A stretch of 64,000 nt of DNA from Norana najaformis (GCA_964023275.1 OZ029921.1:18470704-18534703); one strand, 5' to 3'. Counted from the first letter of the stretch, positions 1-12,590 are shown. The notes: a model not told the origin generated them from the sequence alone. Numbers and translations are program-made.

Positions 1-289
1 AAGTTAAAAAGTTACAATAAGCGACTTAGAAATATCACCACAATTGACCCAGTCACTTAATCGCACAGACAGACTAGAATTTAGGCCTGCTGCATGAGGT
101 CAGAGGTCGGCTTCGAGGTCAATGATCCATTTCATACATCCAGTAGCCTACAGAGCTTAAAATAGCATATCCTCATCGTATCTCAACTGCGACATATACC
201 GTATGACGCCCATCGTCCTTGATACGTTTGCATCCTTAAATAAACCAATACACCGTATCTCGGTTGGCTCTGTCCAATTCCAGTTATCT

Positions 290-600
290 CGTTTCCAAGT
301 CTCAGTATGTCTGCTTGTTTATATGTCCGCCTGCATGCCTGAATATATGTACTTATCTGCCTATTTGTCTATCTGCCTATCTCTGCAGCTTTGTCTAAAT
401 CCTGTCGTGTTATTCATTCATTCAATCAATCAATCAATCAATCATTCATTCAGTAAATCAGTCAGTCATTCTGCCTGTCTGGCAGACATTGCATGCTTGT
501 ATCATTGTCAGACATGGCTCTGTATGAATATGCATCTGCTTAATGTGCTTTTCGGTCCGTCCGTCCGTCTGTCTGCCTGTTTATGTCTCTGTCAATCTGT
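290..600. repeat. CTGT/CAAT-rich low-complexity tract
   Basis: Degenerate runs of CTGT, GTCC and CAAT words. The long open frame crossing it reads as Cys/Ser/Leu-rich low-complexity protein and is not believable as a gene. Confidence 0.7.
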
Positions 601-613
601 TTGCGGGTATATT

Positions 614-832
614 CTTCCTCTTCCCCTTATCTCTCTTCTCGCTTCAATTTCAAACACTATCCACCGTAGCCTTCTGACTGTCTGATTGCCTGACTCCTGG
701 ATCTTGACCTGGAACCAAACCCTTTTGCCTAGCGATTTTGTTTTGACTGAGCGCCTGTGAATAAGCTGGTTCCCGCGACTTGCTTTCATTGGGCGCTGTA
801 GAAATCTCGAGATTACGGTTACGATTATATCG
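614..832 (+). mobile_element. L2/CR1-like LINE 3' tail (type 1)
   Basis: A 3' UTR-like segment that recurs at 25376-25592 (plus, joined there to a reverse-transcriptase C-terminus) and at 55445-55612 (minus). It ends in a stem AGCGCC (750-755) / GGCGCT (792-797) followed by a GATTACG-type tail, as expected for the 3' end of a LINE. No coding part remains here. Confidence 0.75.
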
Positions 833-929
833 TCTATTTCTCATTTGTTTCGATTCAGGCGTTCTTTGAAGATGGTCAATTTTGTTATTTTGATCTGCAA
901 CTGAGGCTCAAGACGCACCTCAAATTATT

Positions 930-1100
930 ATTCATTAATTATTAACTTCTAACGCGCAGGTTCTAATGTACAAGGCATCAACCGATGGCGCACCAACCCA
1001 AGCCGCAATCAGGTCAATATCCAGACGATCAGTCCACTAAGACAGAGAGGTAGCATATAGTGGATAAGCAGTTTTAAAAGTTTTTAAGTCTTAAGTTGAG
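930..1100 (-). mobile_element. L2/CR1-like LINE 3' tail (type 2), reverse orientation
   Basis: Closely matches 55905-56060, where the same tail follows a LINE reverse-transcriptase C-terminus. Only the 3' UTR is kept. It lies tail to tail with the type 1 tail just upstream. Confidence 0.7.
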
Positions 1101-1424
1101 CATGAGGTTGCAATAACGATAGACGATCGGAGGGAAGGAGGGATGGAGAAAGGGAGGGACGGACGGACAGAGGAAGAGTGGAAGGAAGGCATAGAGGGAT
1201 GGTGGCTGACTTGCGGACATACTGAGGATAGGTATATACATGTGAGTGAAAACCGTGAAAGTGGAGAATTCTTTCCGCATTTCAGGTCGTCACCTAGATG
1301 TGAACTTTATACAGCTAAAGAAAAGCTGACGCCTGCTCGATGACATGCTCTTGCCAATTGGATACCCCAATGGGTGACAAAAATTCAACCCTGGTCTTTA
1401 GCAATCTTCTCCGTTCAACATCTG

Positions 1425-1552
1425 TACATGTCTGGGTGTCTGGATGACTGGATGGATGTCTGGATGTCTGGAAGGAAGGAAGGAAGGATGGATGGATGGA
1501 TTGATGAATCCAACCATCCGATGGATGGATGGATGGATGGATGGATGGATAG
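1425..1552. repeat. (GGAT)n microsatellite
   Basis: Tandem GGAT/GAAG tetranucleotides interrupted by a short non-repeat block near 1500-1520. Overlapping open frames are repeat artefacts. Confidence 0.85.
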
Positions 1553-1734
1553 GCCTATATATTCAGTAGATCTTAAGGATAGCAAGCCTAGGAAACTAAG
1601 TAGTGCGAGACACAGATACGACAATGGGCGTCGGCACGGTTTTGATGAGCGTGGGGGCTACAGACGGACGGCTCCAGAAGGGGCCAATTTATCGGATTGT
1701 GCTTTATTTTGCCAAAAATTACGACGACGCAAAG

Positions 1735-1950
1735 ATTTAGTCGGAGAGATTTAACCGACCGTGTCCAGGCGCCACAAATACCTATGGACCCACTTTCAGT
1801 CGGAAAGACATGACCCTTCTGGCAACCGGACTTGGTTCTTGACATGACTTACTTGACGCAGCGCTCGTGAATAAGTTGATGCCCAGCGCTTAGCTTTTAA
1901 GTAGCGCTTTAGAATTTCGAGTTTACGATAACGATTACGATTACCCTATG
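1735..1950 (+). mobile_element. Diverged LINE 3' tail (type 1)
   Basis: The last 90 bases follow the type 1 LINE tail (GTGAATAAG, TAGCTTT, GCGCT, then CGATTACGATTAC), while the 5' part is too diverged to align by eye. It appears to be an older copy of the 614-832 element. Confidence 0.5.
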
Positions 1951-2015
1951 GCCCACTAATCTGACGCTCTTCTATAAGACTACGCAAAGTTCATGCATTC
2001 ACGCATAAACTCAGA

Positions 2016-2255
2016 CTGCATCCATCCTTCCGTCTGTCTGTCCGTTCGTCTATCCATTCGTCCGCCCATCCGTCCAGTTGTCTATCCGTCTACCTGTCCC
2101 TCCGTCCGTCCATCGGTCCACCCGTCTACCTATGCATCCACCCACTCATCCATCCATCCCTCCATTCACCGACCAAGCGATCCATCTATCCATCCATCAG
2201 TCCAGTTGTCCATCCATCCATCCATCCATCCATCCATCAGTCAATCAATCAATTG
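2016..2255. repeat. (ATCC/GTCC)n pyrimidine-rich microsatellite
   Basis: About 240 bases of degenerate TCCATCCG/TCCATCCA words ending in a pure ATCC run. The Ser/Pro/His-rich open frames inside it are artefacts. Confidence 0.85.
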
Positions 2256-3545
2256 ATTAATCGATGAAATATATAAATTAAAGGTACATACATATATGCA
2301 CATTGATTGAACCAGTTGGATGCGTGGAGGTTGGAAACTGCAGGACGTTACAGTTTTAATGCGATATAGTGTAATGTAAGTCTCTGAAATTTCACAGCGC
2401 TACAGGAAAATTTTGTCAGAGAGACCAGCTAACGTCACATGAAATAAACTCGACTACAGCCTGGTTGTTTGGTCAGTTTCGGTGCCAAGTCAGGGGTGGG
2501 GGCGAGGGTGGGGCCGAAACCGGGGGAGATTACATTATACTAGACACTAGTTGGAGAGTGATTAAATTATCGCCTGCAGGCACTTACTGTTTGGGACTGG
2601 GAGTGTCCGATGTCTAGACTCTAGGTTTAATCCAGTATGCCAGGCCTTGCCATGCTCGAACCTTCTCGAATGGTGGGCCGATGTGAAGTGCTCTACAGCT
2701 GATGGCTACTCTTATGCTCAACGTAAATATTGCTGTTACAGACAAAATATGGCATTCAGAATGATATAGACCTAACTGGAACATGCAATGCAACACCTGG
2801 CAATAGAGTAAGCTTATGTATTGTCCGTGGAATTGTGATTAAATATATTTAATGCATTCCCTTTATATACATCATCAATTTAGGGCAGGCTTGTATATCA
2901 ATTACTTAGGACAGCGTTGTACATGAAGGAAGTGCATAAATATTTGATCGCAATTACGTAGACAGTATATAAGCCTACTGGATTGAGAATTGTTGAACAA
3001 GTTTATAAATTGTCCATGTAACTATTGTCAAATATTTGTAATTCGCCTCCATTATATCGACGAGCCTGTTCTAAGTAATCACCAATCGCAGTGTTATTCA
3101 TTTTTAGTCTATTATGTTCTGAGTGCTTCAGATATAGTCACGTTACAAAGTGCATTAAATCAAATTTATCAGCGATTTCACAAGAAATTGAAAGCAGAAT
3201 AGAAAGCTCGTTTGTGGATTCCAATTGTAAACACAGATGAGACGGAAAGCTCATCAGTCTTGTTCGACTTTTTTGGGCTTTAATCCCATGCCATACACGC
3301 AGAAGACTTAGATTATAATGATTGGAAAGATTTCGGCAGTAAAGCCGATTATATACTCAGGGACAGTGGCAAATATTTATCATAATTATGAGGTCAGTAC
3401 TCTCTCACACTGGGTGCTGTCTGCCTCTGTCTCTGTCTGTCTTCTGCCCCCACCCGCCCTCCTCTGTCTAATGTGTCTCTAAGTCTCTCATCAGCGAAGG
3501 AAAGATCTAAAATTCCATCTTTGTGGCCTAGTTTTTGCCTCTCAG

Positions 3546-3585
<40 letters not shown>

Positions 3586-4110
3586 GAGTAACTAACTATA
3601 TGCCAAGGTGTCAATGCATAGTTGGAGGACTTGCAAAGGAATCTATAAAATATTATGGGTTAACACATTAAATGGCAATTATGAGTTAATTGATAATAAT
3701 GGCAGACTGTTTCATCTATCTGATCAAAAGGCACCGTAATTAAAACGAGAGACCCCGTGCGTGTGCCTGCCCTTGCATGCTGTTGGTGTTGCGGCCTAGG
3801 TGGTCTTTACAGGTAAGTTCATCTACACAAGAAGTCATAACCGCGTCTCTAAAGGCTTTCAAGTTCTCTTTGAGGATGTTAATAATAGACTCATTAGAAA
3901 TTCAATTATTAATTCACCTCTGAGAACACCTATAATCATATTATAAATACTTGTAATGTGAGGCATAATTATCCCGCAAAATAGTCAAATACAATGCAAT
4001 AGGCCTATATGTTTGCACACAAATCTATGTATACAGTTGCATACACATGTAATTATGCATAAATATTTAAGGCCTTGTACCAGCAGTATTCTACTAAATG
4101 TAGGCTGTAA
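2256..4110. other. Intergenic stretch, no gene seen
   Basis: AT-rich unique-looking DNA with a pure (TGTC)n run at 3546-3586. No open frame above about 70 codons and no recognisable domain or RNA. Confidence 0.6.
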
Positions 4111-4115
4111 TTGTA

Positions 4116-4710
4116 ATTGTAATCTGACATATATAAAGCGCCACTTCAAGGATAGGCTCATCAGAGGCGCTCCCCAACCGAACCGGTGAGACCACTGTCA
4201 AATTATACAGACTTCAGGTGCTTGCGAAACTGCGGAAGGGACAAACTGAGGAACTCAAGCCGCAGCTCTCGAGAAAGGCGATTCCAGCTATTAGGTCCAA
4301 CATAGGCAAAGCTTCTACACAGAGCTGTAGCAGTGCGCATACGAGGGACAGTCATGAGTCCAAAAGAGGCCGACGGGAGAGTGCTACGGCCTGGAACCAA
4401 GGAGACCGAAATGCAGAAGTCCCTAAGGTATGACGAAGAAGAGCCAACGAGACAATGACGCATGAGGGTTAGGATCTTGAACTGGATATGTATGGCATTT
4501 GTGTCGATACAAAACCTAACCTGGTCCAGTCTTTGCAATGGATCTTGCATACATACAGCGCTGGCATATACAGTACGAAGGAGCTTGGCGTTTATGTATA
4601 TACTGTTCGAATTACCCTGTTCAATCAGTGGTGTAGATAAGGAGGCGAATGGTGCGGCCGCTTCGGGCGGTACGTCCAAGGGGCGGCGAAGAAGAATAAC
4701 AAAATGAAAT
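4116..4710 (-). mobile_element. L2/CR1-like LINE, 3' end with RT C-terminus
   Basis: Minus-strand frame (stop near 4203) ends with the C-terminal pattern of L2/CR1-like reverse transcriptases: FKILTLMRHCLVG, YLRDF, then RSFAYVGPNSWNRLSREL and FRKHLKSV. The roughly 90-base 3' UTR carries the stem AGCGCC (4137-4142) / GGCGCT (4166-4171) and an ATTACA-repeat tail near 4110. The element is heavily 5'-truncated and lacks the catalytic RT motifs, so it is dead. Codons upstream of about 4700 are no longer recognisable. Confidence 0.8.
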
Positions 4711-4810
4711 TGTAAAGATATTTTAGTATTCTGCACCCAAGATTTTAATGATAATCGCATCAAAGACAACAACAGCCTATGCCCCAAAGATCCAAAGATT
4801 GTGTCCATAA

Positions 4811-5500
4811 AAAGCTTCAGACTGGATAGGCTTGCTGTGCACGGTACCTACAGCACTCCAGATGAGTATCGAGTTTCAACTCTGGTGTTGAACTGACTCG
4901 GCCAGTCTCTCTTTTTTCTCTTAAGCCCCCCGCATCTAATATTTTATATTTAAGCTTATCAGTCACCGCTGTCAAAGTAGCCCGCTCTCTCCAATAAGTT
5001 ACATTCGACTGAAACTATTTTGTAAACTTCGTGCAGTTCTTGCTTCAAATAAATAATTGTTCTTGGTTCAATGCACTTTGTTCTTCTCGATGTTGAGGTG
5101 TCTGATATAATCAGCGAGTGGGGAACAAACCCGATGGGCTTCTTGGTCAAGTTTATAACCAATGATAACATTGAACAAAATGCTGTATTTATTGATTAAG
5201 TCTATCCTTGTACTTTAGGGCTTAGGCATTACTCATATCATTTATTGTATCTTTTGGCTGATATGCTTCCATGAAGTCTTCATCTAAGAGACTTCTGGTG
5301 TCATCGATATCTTTATTGAGGGTGTAAATGGTGTCCTAAGAGCAACCAGACACAGCTTTACAGTTCTTTATAATGCTATAATGGCACATCCCTGACTCAC
5401 TATTAGAAATGGTCATGGACATAAACCGACGGCAAGACACATAACTTGATCGACTATATATCACGTAATAAACTATATAATAAAAAGTGACAAAAAGTGT
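4811..5500. other. Intergenic stretch, no gene seen
   Basis: No domain, RNA or repeat recognised. The small open frames here have no family resemblance. Confidence 0.5.
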
Positions 5501-5504
5501 AATA

Positions 5505-7425
5505 AAGGGACAAACTGCAGACCATTCGACGCTCAAATTGGCTCTGATCACAAGTTCATAATCGCCAACCTTAGGATGAGACTAAGGAGAGAAAATTGAC
5601 CAACAGAGAACATTAAGTACAATACCAGGAAACGACAGGATGAAGATACACAGCAGCAGTAGGAAGAGGAGCTAGAAAGAATCATACAAATCAATTATCA
5701 AAACAACATAGAATACATATGGAAAAACAGACAAAAAAGAATACAAACAGCCACCAACATTGTAATTGGACGGGTTAGAAAAAAGCCTAAAGACCAGTAG
5801 ATATAAGATAAAGTGGCAGAACTTGTGAAGAAAAAAGGAAACAGCCACACGGCAGACTGACACTACAGGCCGGAAGTAATTCAACTGCCTTACCAGCGAA
5901 ATCAGAAGGCAGCTACGCAGAGACAAAAACAACTGGATGGCAGAACAACGTTAAGAGGCAGAAGAAGCTTTCCAGATAAATAGAATGCAGGAAGTCTAGA
6001 ATAAGATAAAGTTACTTTGTGAACAGTTGGAACTCAAAGTTATATCAAGTCAAAGACGCAAACGGAAAAGTATTATAAGACAATGCACGCATACAAGAAC
6101 AATGGAAGGAACATTTCGAACAACTACTAAACGTCGACGTACAAAACGTCCCAACAATCGTGGCCGAAATGCTCATAAACAATGCAGAAGAACAGATGGC
6201 CAACTTTCTACAGAAAGAAGTAGGATGCTGTTAATAAAATCAAGAAAAATAAAACACCAGGTATGGCTGAAATAATGACGGAGCTGCTGCAGTGAGAGGA
6301 GAAACAGTTGTTAAAGCTATGGACATTCTCGTTACAAAGATGGCTGATGGATTTTGGGTGGGGATGCAAAATGCAGGAATACCAGAAAAACTGATCAGAC
6401 TTGTACAAGAGGTAACCCGGAAACCTTCCAGCGCGATAAAGGTCGACAAAAAGCAAAATGATCACGGAATACTTCCAGACGAAAACAGAGGAACGTCGAG
6501 GGTGCATCTTATCACTATATTTTTTCAACTTAGAAGCAATTTCAGGAACAGTAATGTCACTCATCCTAAGCAACACCAAAACAGAAGTAAAACTAGAGGG
6601 AGGTGTAGCGAACAATCCTCGAGTTGCTGACGACATTGGCCTCCAAATCTGAAACGGAGCACAACTACAAGACATTATGACACAGATAGACACCATAAGT
6701 AGAAGCTTCAAATTATTATGAATTAATGCAAAGAAAACTAAAACAATGGTTATTGAGAAACCAAAGAGACGCTAATAAACATCAGCATCTAAGAAGAACC
6801 TGTTAAACAGGTAAATCAATTCGTCTGTCTCGGAGGTCTAACAACAACAGATGGAAAAAGCGAGAAAGACATACAAAGAAGAATTGGATGCACTTGCATT
6901 TGAAAGAATAGCTAAAATATGCAGGAAAAGCTGGAAAAAACGGGAAATTACAAAGAAACAAAGACAAGGTTATATGAGACGATGCTACAGCCTATTTTCC
7001 TACATGGATCAGAATGCTGGACAATGAGAAAACAAGACAAACAAAGAAACCTCACAATAGAAATAAGCTGGTTACGGAAAATTGCAGGAATCTCAAGACT
7101 ATAAAAAATGTAATATGAAAATATACGACAATCCTTGGATGTGCCCACAACTGTGTTAGATAAAGTCGTTCAAAGGTTTGATCATGAGGAAAGAATGGCA
7201 ACTGACCGAATCCCATAGAATTTACCAGATGCAAGATGCAAAGGAAAGCGAAGCAAATGAAGACAATACTGTTTAGACAGTATAAACGAGGACATAACAA
7301 GACTTAGACTGGACATGAGGACAACATTGAATTTAACAAATGACAAAATGTGGAGACCAGTTATTCGCACGCACTGCCGCCAAACAGCTGGCGTCAGGAA
7401 CTGATGATGATAATGATGATGGTGG
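5505..7425 (+). mobile_element. RTE-like LINE copy 1, 5'-truncated
   Basis: Begins inside the endonuclease (SDHK-type motif near 5550, read as GSDHKFIIANLRMRLRR) and runs through reverse transcriptase: GCILSPYFFNL near 6500, then VADDIGL near 6625 where the family has YADD or FADD, then LYETMLQPIFLHGSECW near 6980. The C-terminus reads NDKMWRPVI...AGVRN and ends in a GATGAT microsatellite tail (7405-7425). Layout and tail match RTE/BovB-type elements. Many stops and frameshifts break it. Homologous copies lie at 18522-20015, 20924-23800 and 34622-35255 (plus) and 12600-12960 (minus). Confidence 0.85.
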
Positions 7426-9470
7426 TTATGCATGTATAGCGTGGTATAGCGTGGCTATGGGGCACGCTATAACAGATTGTGAGAATCTAATGCAGGGACT
7501 TTGGAACTGTTAACTAAACCGAGAAGAAAACACTTCCGATAAATGCATTAGGTGGTCGGACTCCGAAGGGATCCGATAATCAAGAGACGTGTGTCGATGG
7601 ATCTACAGCGCAATTGCTTTGTATATATAAGTAGTAACCACAATAACACAATAAGACAAATAAGAATAAGCCATTTTTATTTTTAAATCGTAATTTTGTA
7701 TAGGTTTGTTTCACATGCCTCATGATAACAAATAATTATCAAGTAATTCAAACGCATCCGCCATTTGTAAAAATGACACAAATGGCGGATGCGTTGCAAA
7801 ATTGTAGACTTTTTTCCTGCTCTCTGTAAACTATCTTGTTCTAAGTAAGTAAGTACGTAAGTGGGTAGTTTTTATTAGCGCGTGCCGAATGCCCACAATT
7901 TACGGTAACAATCCGTACAAAATCGTAAAAACGGAAAGTCTGAACTGACATTCATTTCAAACTCAAAGCACAGAAATCTCTTATCAAATTCATATGTTGG
8001 ACCCGGGATTTTAAACCAGGTCACAGAGGTAAAAAACAGGTCACAATAGCTGTTCTGCCTCAAAGCCAACTTTATGGCTTCCTTAAGAGTGTGTAAACAA
8101 TATCACTCAACGAGTCTGGTCCTTCTTCCTATCTCAAATTACGGATTCCGTTCTTTCTCGGCCTGTTTCTCACAGCATCATCAGGTCAAAGTGAACTTCA
8201 AATACCACAGTGGGCGAGATCTATGTTCGTATTTAGTGTACTACGAGTATACTCGAATATAGTCCGAGTGGCCTAAATTAGCTCATCCCGCGTTCCACGG
8301 ACACTCGAAGAAAACTCGTAGCGGACACCTCAACATGCCTTTCCTCCCTAGTTGGCTGTCTGACACTTATAAATGTAATTTGTTAATGTAATGCAACAAT
8401 TAATGCTCCAGCAGAACTTATAATCGTATATGTGGCCACAGGCTGGGCAAAAGTGTACTTGACTAGAATTAGGCCTACTGTTAAGCCTTCTGAAAGACTG
8501 GCTTGCATTGTCACGAAAAATATTTTGTAACGAATATGTCATCCAAACATGTAACGAAAATAAAAGTACTGGATTTATTCGAACTATTGCTTCGTTACAT
8601 TTATACTTTTCAATACTTTTTCTACGAGTAACAAGACTAAAACTCACTTGGACACAGTAAGGCGTTATTTATACTTCCTTACTGTTCAACACTGGATATA
8701 GCTCAAAAACATATTCATCCTGAGTACGCAGAGTTTTGAGACTTTCCAGATGCACACGTACTGACACAGATGTACTCTGCTTACCTCGATTAAAGCGCCC
8801 GTGTATATCTGTTAACTTTTATTTCTACATGGGCACTAAAGAAATGTATAATTTAGCAGAGGCGTAACCTTGGGTTAGAAAACGGGGGGTACCAGTTTCT
8901 TCCCTCTTTTCCCTGTCCCGTACCCTCCGAAGATTACACATGTGGAATTTAGGATTTCGATTTGCGAGCAGTCCAAAGACTGAGATCTTAGGTAACAAAT
9001 GCAAATCCGCGTACGTCTGCGCCCTTACACCTCAAATGACTGGAAGCGTATTCAAAGGTCGATGATGATGATGAGTTCTCTGCCAGAAGGCAGGTCCATT
9101 GGCTTTATGCCACCCGGGGATCAAAGGTCGATATGAGTGGGTAAAGCCAAAACAGCCCATCTTTAGCTGCTATATAGGCCTAGTCACCTCTCACTCGAGC
9201 ACAGCCATAAAACTTTATTAACCACAACACACTGCTTTTACGTCTGATGCTGGAGTTCAAGAAGTATGTCGGGCTGGTTGTTGCTGATTCCAATCGTGTG
9301 TGGATTACGACAGCAGGATTCTCCTGTCATTTAACAGCTCATCGCTACTGTCCCTTAGTGGCCTATGCATCAGTCGGGGCAGGAGAAGCTAAGGCACGAA
9401 AGCTAAAATCTCCGGCCACTGCTGAGGCGTTGGAGCATAGGGGACAGAGTCGATAGACAGAAAGAGATTT
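7426..9470. other. Intergenic stretch with hairpin, no gene seen
   Basis: No convincing coding sequence. Contains the perfect hairpin listed separately and a G-rich stretch near 8860-8900 whose start (CAGAGGCGTAAC) resembles a hAT end, without a partner found. Confidence 0.5.
7751..7795. repeat. Perfect 18-bp inverted repeat (hairpin)
   Basis: AACGCATCCGCCATTTGT at 7751-7768 is the exact reverse complement of 7778-7795, with a 9-base loop. GC-rich arms stand out from the AT-rich flanks. No protein or known element explains it. Confidence 0.9.
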
Positions 9471-9474
9471 AATT

Positions 9475-9610
9475 TCATTCTAGGATTTATATAGCGCCCC
9501 TTCATGATATCTACTCAGCGGCGCTCCCAGCTCAGCCCTGGCAATAAAGAACAGTTTTCAAGCGCCGATGAAAGATGGCGGGAAGGGTGAAAGATTGACG
9601 AGGTGATGGA
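9475..9610 (-). mobile_element. LINE 3' tail fragment, reverse orientation
   Basis: On plus it starts TTATATAGCGCC (stem at 9493-9498) with its partner GGCGCT at 9520-9525, the same arrangement as the LINE 3' end at 4130-4175. Only the 3' UTR is present. Confidence 0.6.
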
Positions 9611-9720
9611 CTGCTATCAGTTTGGGTTAAGCAAACAAACATCGATTTCTGTGATCTCTCTTTACAAACTTATAACGTTATGTCAATTATCGCTCTACAA
9701 AGTTTTAGCGTTATGCCAAT

Positions 9721-9771
9721 AATTATGACGTCCTTGCCACATAATTTTTATGTGGCAAGGACTTCATAATT
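9721..9771. repeat. Near-perfect 24-bp hairpin with 3-base loop
   Basis: 9721-9744 and 9748-9771 are reverse complements with one mismatch, separated by TTT. The arms include GTCCTTGCCACATAA. No open frame or known element accounts for it. Confidence 0.9.
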
Positions 9772-10130
9772 TACATACAGACAGACTGAAAGAGAAAACT
9801 GACAAACACACAGACATGGAGAGTGAAAAAGATAGAATGAGAAAGAAAGCAACATGGGGACTATAGGGAAAAGTAGAGAGTGTGATAGACAGAGAGACAT
9901 TGGGATATAGACGAACAGAAACAGAGACAAGCAGAGAGAAATGGAGAAACAGATAGTTAAAAAGACTTAGGACTGAAGCTTTGAGACGAATGAGAAACTC
10001 ACAATTAGGAACATGTGAGAGCAAGAAACAAGCGATAGGCGAATGAGGAATCGATGAGGGAAGAGGAATCGATTAAGGAGAAGAGCGTTGAACATGAGAG
10101 GAAGAGGCAAACGAGAACGTTCGACAACGA
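9772..10130. repeat. Purine-rich (GA/ACA) low-complexity tract
   Basis: Strong strand asymmetry, with plus-strand GAGA/AGACA words over about 360 bases. It leads into the CCGACAGA minisatellite. The Leu/Ser/Cys-rich minus-strand frames are artefacts. Confidence 0.7.
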
Positions 10131-10269
10131 ATTAAGCGTCGACAGCTTTGTCTGCCTATGCTCGCCTGACTTACACTTGTCATCTGGCTGTGCAAGAACT
10201 GCAGAGTAGCAAAACACCACTCACAATGGAGGATAATGATATCAATGTCGCTCCTACTATTCAGATCGA

Positions 10270-10745
10270 CGGCAACGGACCGACTGACCAACTGACACTG
10301 ATCGACCGATTGACAGGCAAGCCGTCAGACTGACCGACTGACAGACCAACCATCAGACTGACAGACGAACCGACAGAACGGCAGACCGACAGAGCACCAT
10401 ACCAACCGACAGGCCGTCCTACAGACCAGCCGACAGAACGGCAGACCGATCGTCAGACTGACAGACGAACCGACAGAACGGCAGACCGACAGAGCACCAT
10501 ACCAACCGACAGACCGACCGACAGACCGACCGACAGAACGGCAGACCGACAGAGCACCATACCAACCGACAGACCGACCGACAGACCGACCGACCGACAG
10601 ACCGACCGACAGAACCGCAGACCGACAGAGCACCATACCAACCGACAGACCGACCGACAGAACGGCAGACCGACAGAGCACCACACCAACCGACAGACCG
10701 ACCTACAGACAGACCAGCCGACAGGCAGAGGCCGACAGACTGGCC
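10270..10745. repeat. CCGACAGA-based minisatellite
   Basis: Degenerate tandem array built from CCGACAGA octamers and longer units containing AGCACCATACCAACC, which recurs about five times at uneven spacing (roughly 50-100 bases). The reverse strand reads as repeated SVGLSVG and is not a gene. Confidence 0.9.
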
Positions 10746-10798
10746 GCGCCTGAGCGAAAGGTTAAGTTAGCAACCGGGTTGAGTGCACGCAGACATAT

Positions 10799-11078
10799 GG
10801 GCCATCCATAAAGGATGTCCGCAAAGATGACCTACTTTTGACCCCTCCTTCACCTTGTCGAACATATGGCGGTACCTTCCCCTCCCTCCAACGGAGTACT
10901 AAGGACTAGATCTGTCTGGCGTCTGACTTAAGGTGTTGTTTAAGACAGAGGCTGCAGTGAAATAACTATATTGCCAAATTTGGATGCGGGCGTCAGCATT
11001 AGGCATGACCCTATCCCCAGTCCGAATTTGAATAGCCCCTCCTTTCCCCTCTTCGCGGACGTCTTTAATAGACGACCC
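10799..11078 (+). mobile_element. MITE-like DNA element with about 28-bp TIRs
   Basis: The left end GGGCCATCCATAAAGGATGT (10799 on) and the reverse complement of the right end (GGGTCGTCTATTAAAGACGT, ending 11078) form an imperfect terminal inverted repeat of about 28 bp. A second copy lies in reverse orientation at 52080-52395 inside a TFB1M intron; shared internal words include CCAACGGAGTACT and TTGCCAAATTTGGATG. No coding capacity. The GGGCCATCCATAAA-type end is known from small non-autonomous elements in animals, and I do not assign a superfamily. Confidence 0.75.
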
Positions 11079-11370
11079 GAAGGCTGGAGCAGAGCAGCCA
11101 CTTTGACCAGCCGCAGAATCCACTCTGTTTGTCTAGTTGGTTATCTCTCGTGTTGGGACTAAACAAACGCATGCATTAAGATACTATATATACATTACAT
11201 ACATGTACATTTGTACATATAAGGACCCATATATAGACACATAAGTACATAATACATGTAGGCTTCTGTATCCTTGCGTTTCCACATAGACATGCTCTTA
11301 TACACTACTCCTACGCTGTATATAGATTTTTAAAGTCGATGACATGGCTGTCAACAGAAAACGTGAGTAC

Positions 11371-11532
11371 GTATTATTATTTCTGCATTTATTAAGCGCC
11401 ACTCTTTAATGACACAGCACCAATCGATGGCGCTGAACAATTGTGAGGGAATGACTTGCCGTCTCAGGCGAGGCTCGAACCCTTACTCTCCGCGTTACTA
11501 GCCGAGCGCTCTATCCAATCGGCTACCGTGCG
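11371..11532 (-). mobile_element. tRNA-derived SINE (family A), reverse orientation
   Basis: Read on minus: a tRNA-like head (GGTAGCCGATTGGATAGAGC as box A, GGGTTCGAGCC as box B), a short body, then AGCGCC...GGCGCT and TTAATAAATGCAGAAATAAT as tail. Other copies: 13261-13461 (plus), 19744-19913, 54145-54335 and 61154-61305 (minus). A Pol III SINE; the tail resembles the local LINE 3' ends. Confidence 0.85.
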
Positions 11533-12590
11533 TATGCGTACTTCACCCATGACCACGGAGTTACGACCTGTAAGGTCACAACCCGTATGCTATGTTAGGT
11601 AGCTAATTTGGTGGAATTAAATATGTTGGTTGTTGCCTATCATTACGATCGAGTTGGTTAATAAAGCGAGGGTAATATTAGTATTCATGCGCAAAGTGAG
11701 TGCAACGTAAAGTAGGAGTGAATATGCTTAGCGTTAAGCTACACGTGGGTTTTGCCCTTGGTTCTACGGTCCAGATGAACGGGTCATTTCCTTCTGCGGC
11801 CCTGAGTACTGCCCAGGAATGCAGCACATCAAAGTCTGGCAATTACTTATATGTAATTAGCAGTTACAGCCATATAATTACCGCACTTTGAAGCTGTTTA
11901 ATGCTTCTAGGTGACTTTAAACCATGCGTATACGATAGCATATACGATATCCCTGTGAGGAGGGTTTAGGAAGAATTAACGTATTATATAGTTGTTAGTA
12001 GGCCCTATATATGTGTATATTGCACTTTAAAAAGTAGTTCTGATAAATGACTAATTGCGATGCTGTTAAATTACCAATAATGACCATGGCCATTGTGTAG
12101 GCTTAAACTTGCCCTATATAAACTTTGGCCTATTGATTATCCTACTGTAGCTGTGGAGAAACCTATAAACTTGTGTTGTTTTTGCATATTATATAATTAT
12201 AGATTTTTGTGAATATATAGCCTACATATAGGCCAGCACACAGCCCGGTTAATGTGATTTATCACATTGAATATACACATTACGGCCCAAAGGCTGATAT
12301 GGTTTCTCTCAAACATTCGGAATTATAAACAGCTTTAGAGGCAGTCTGCGATTTGAGCGGCTGTAAGTCAGAGGCTGTGAGTCAGCGTCCTCGGCTCCAG
12401 CCGATGGAGGAGGGATCGAGAGGTGTCTGTTTTCGTCGTTTTAATGAAAACATCTCGAATTGCAGACACGACAGCTATTGAATTAATCAAACGCTGACTT
12501 ACTGTAGAATTGACAGCCTAGTTTCTAAGTTGGAATTTGAGAAATTCAACGGAAGAGTTGCGTCTTCCATTAGGTGGTTATGTAAGCCAC
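11533..12590. other. Intergenic stretch, no gene seen
   Basis: AT-rich DNA without recognised repeats or convincing frames. The 63-codon frame at 11700-11891 has no family resemblance. Confidence 0.5.

Noticed and set aside
8862-8920. hAT end (CAGAGGCGTAAC)
   Set aside because: No matching second end, target duplication or transposase piece was found nearby.
10325-10684. 119-codon minus-strand frame (repeated VGLSVG)
   Set aside because: Made entirely by the CCGACAGA minisatellite.
11440-11532. Other tRNA genes at the family A SINE heads
   Set aside because: Box A and B are present but the acceptor stem is missing and the units continue into a SINE body and LINE-like tail.
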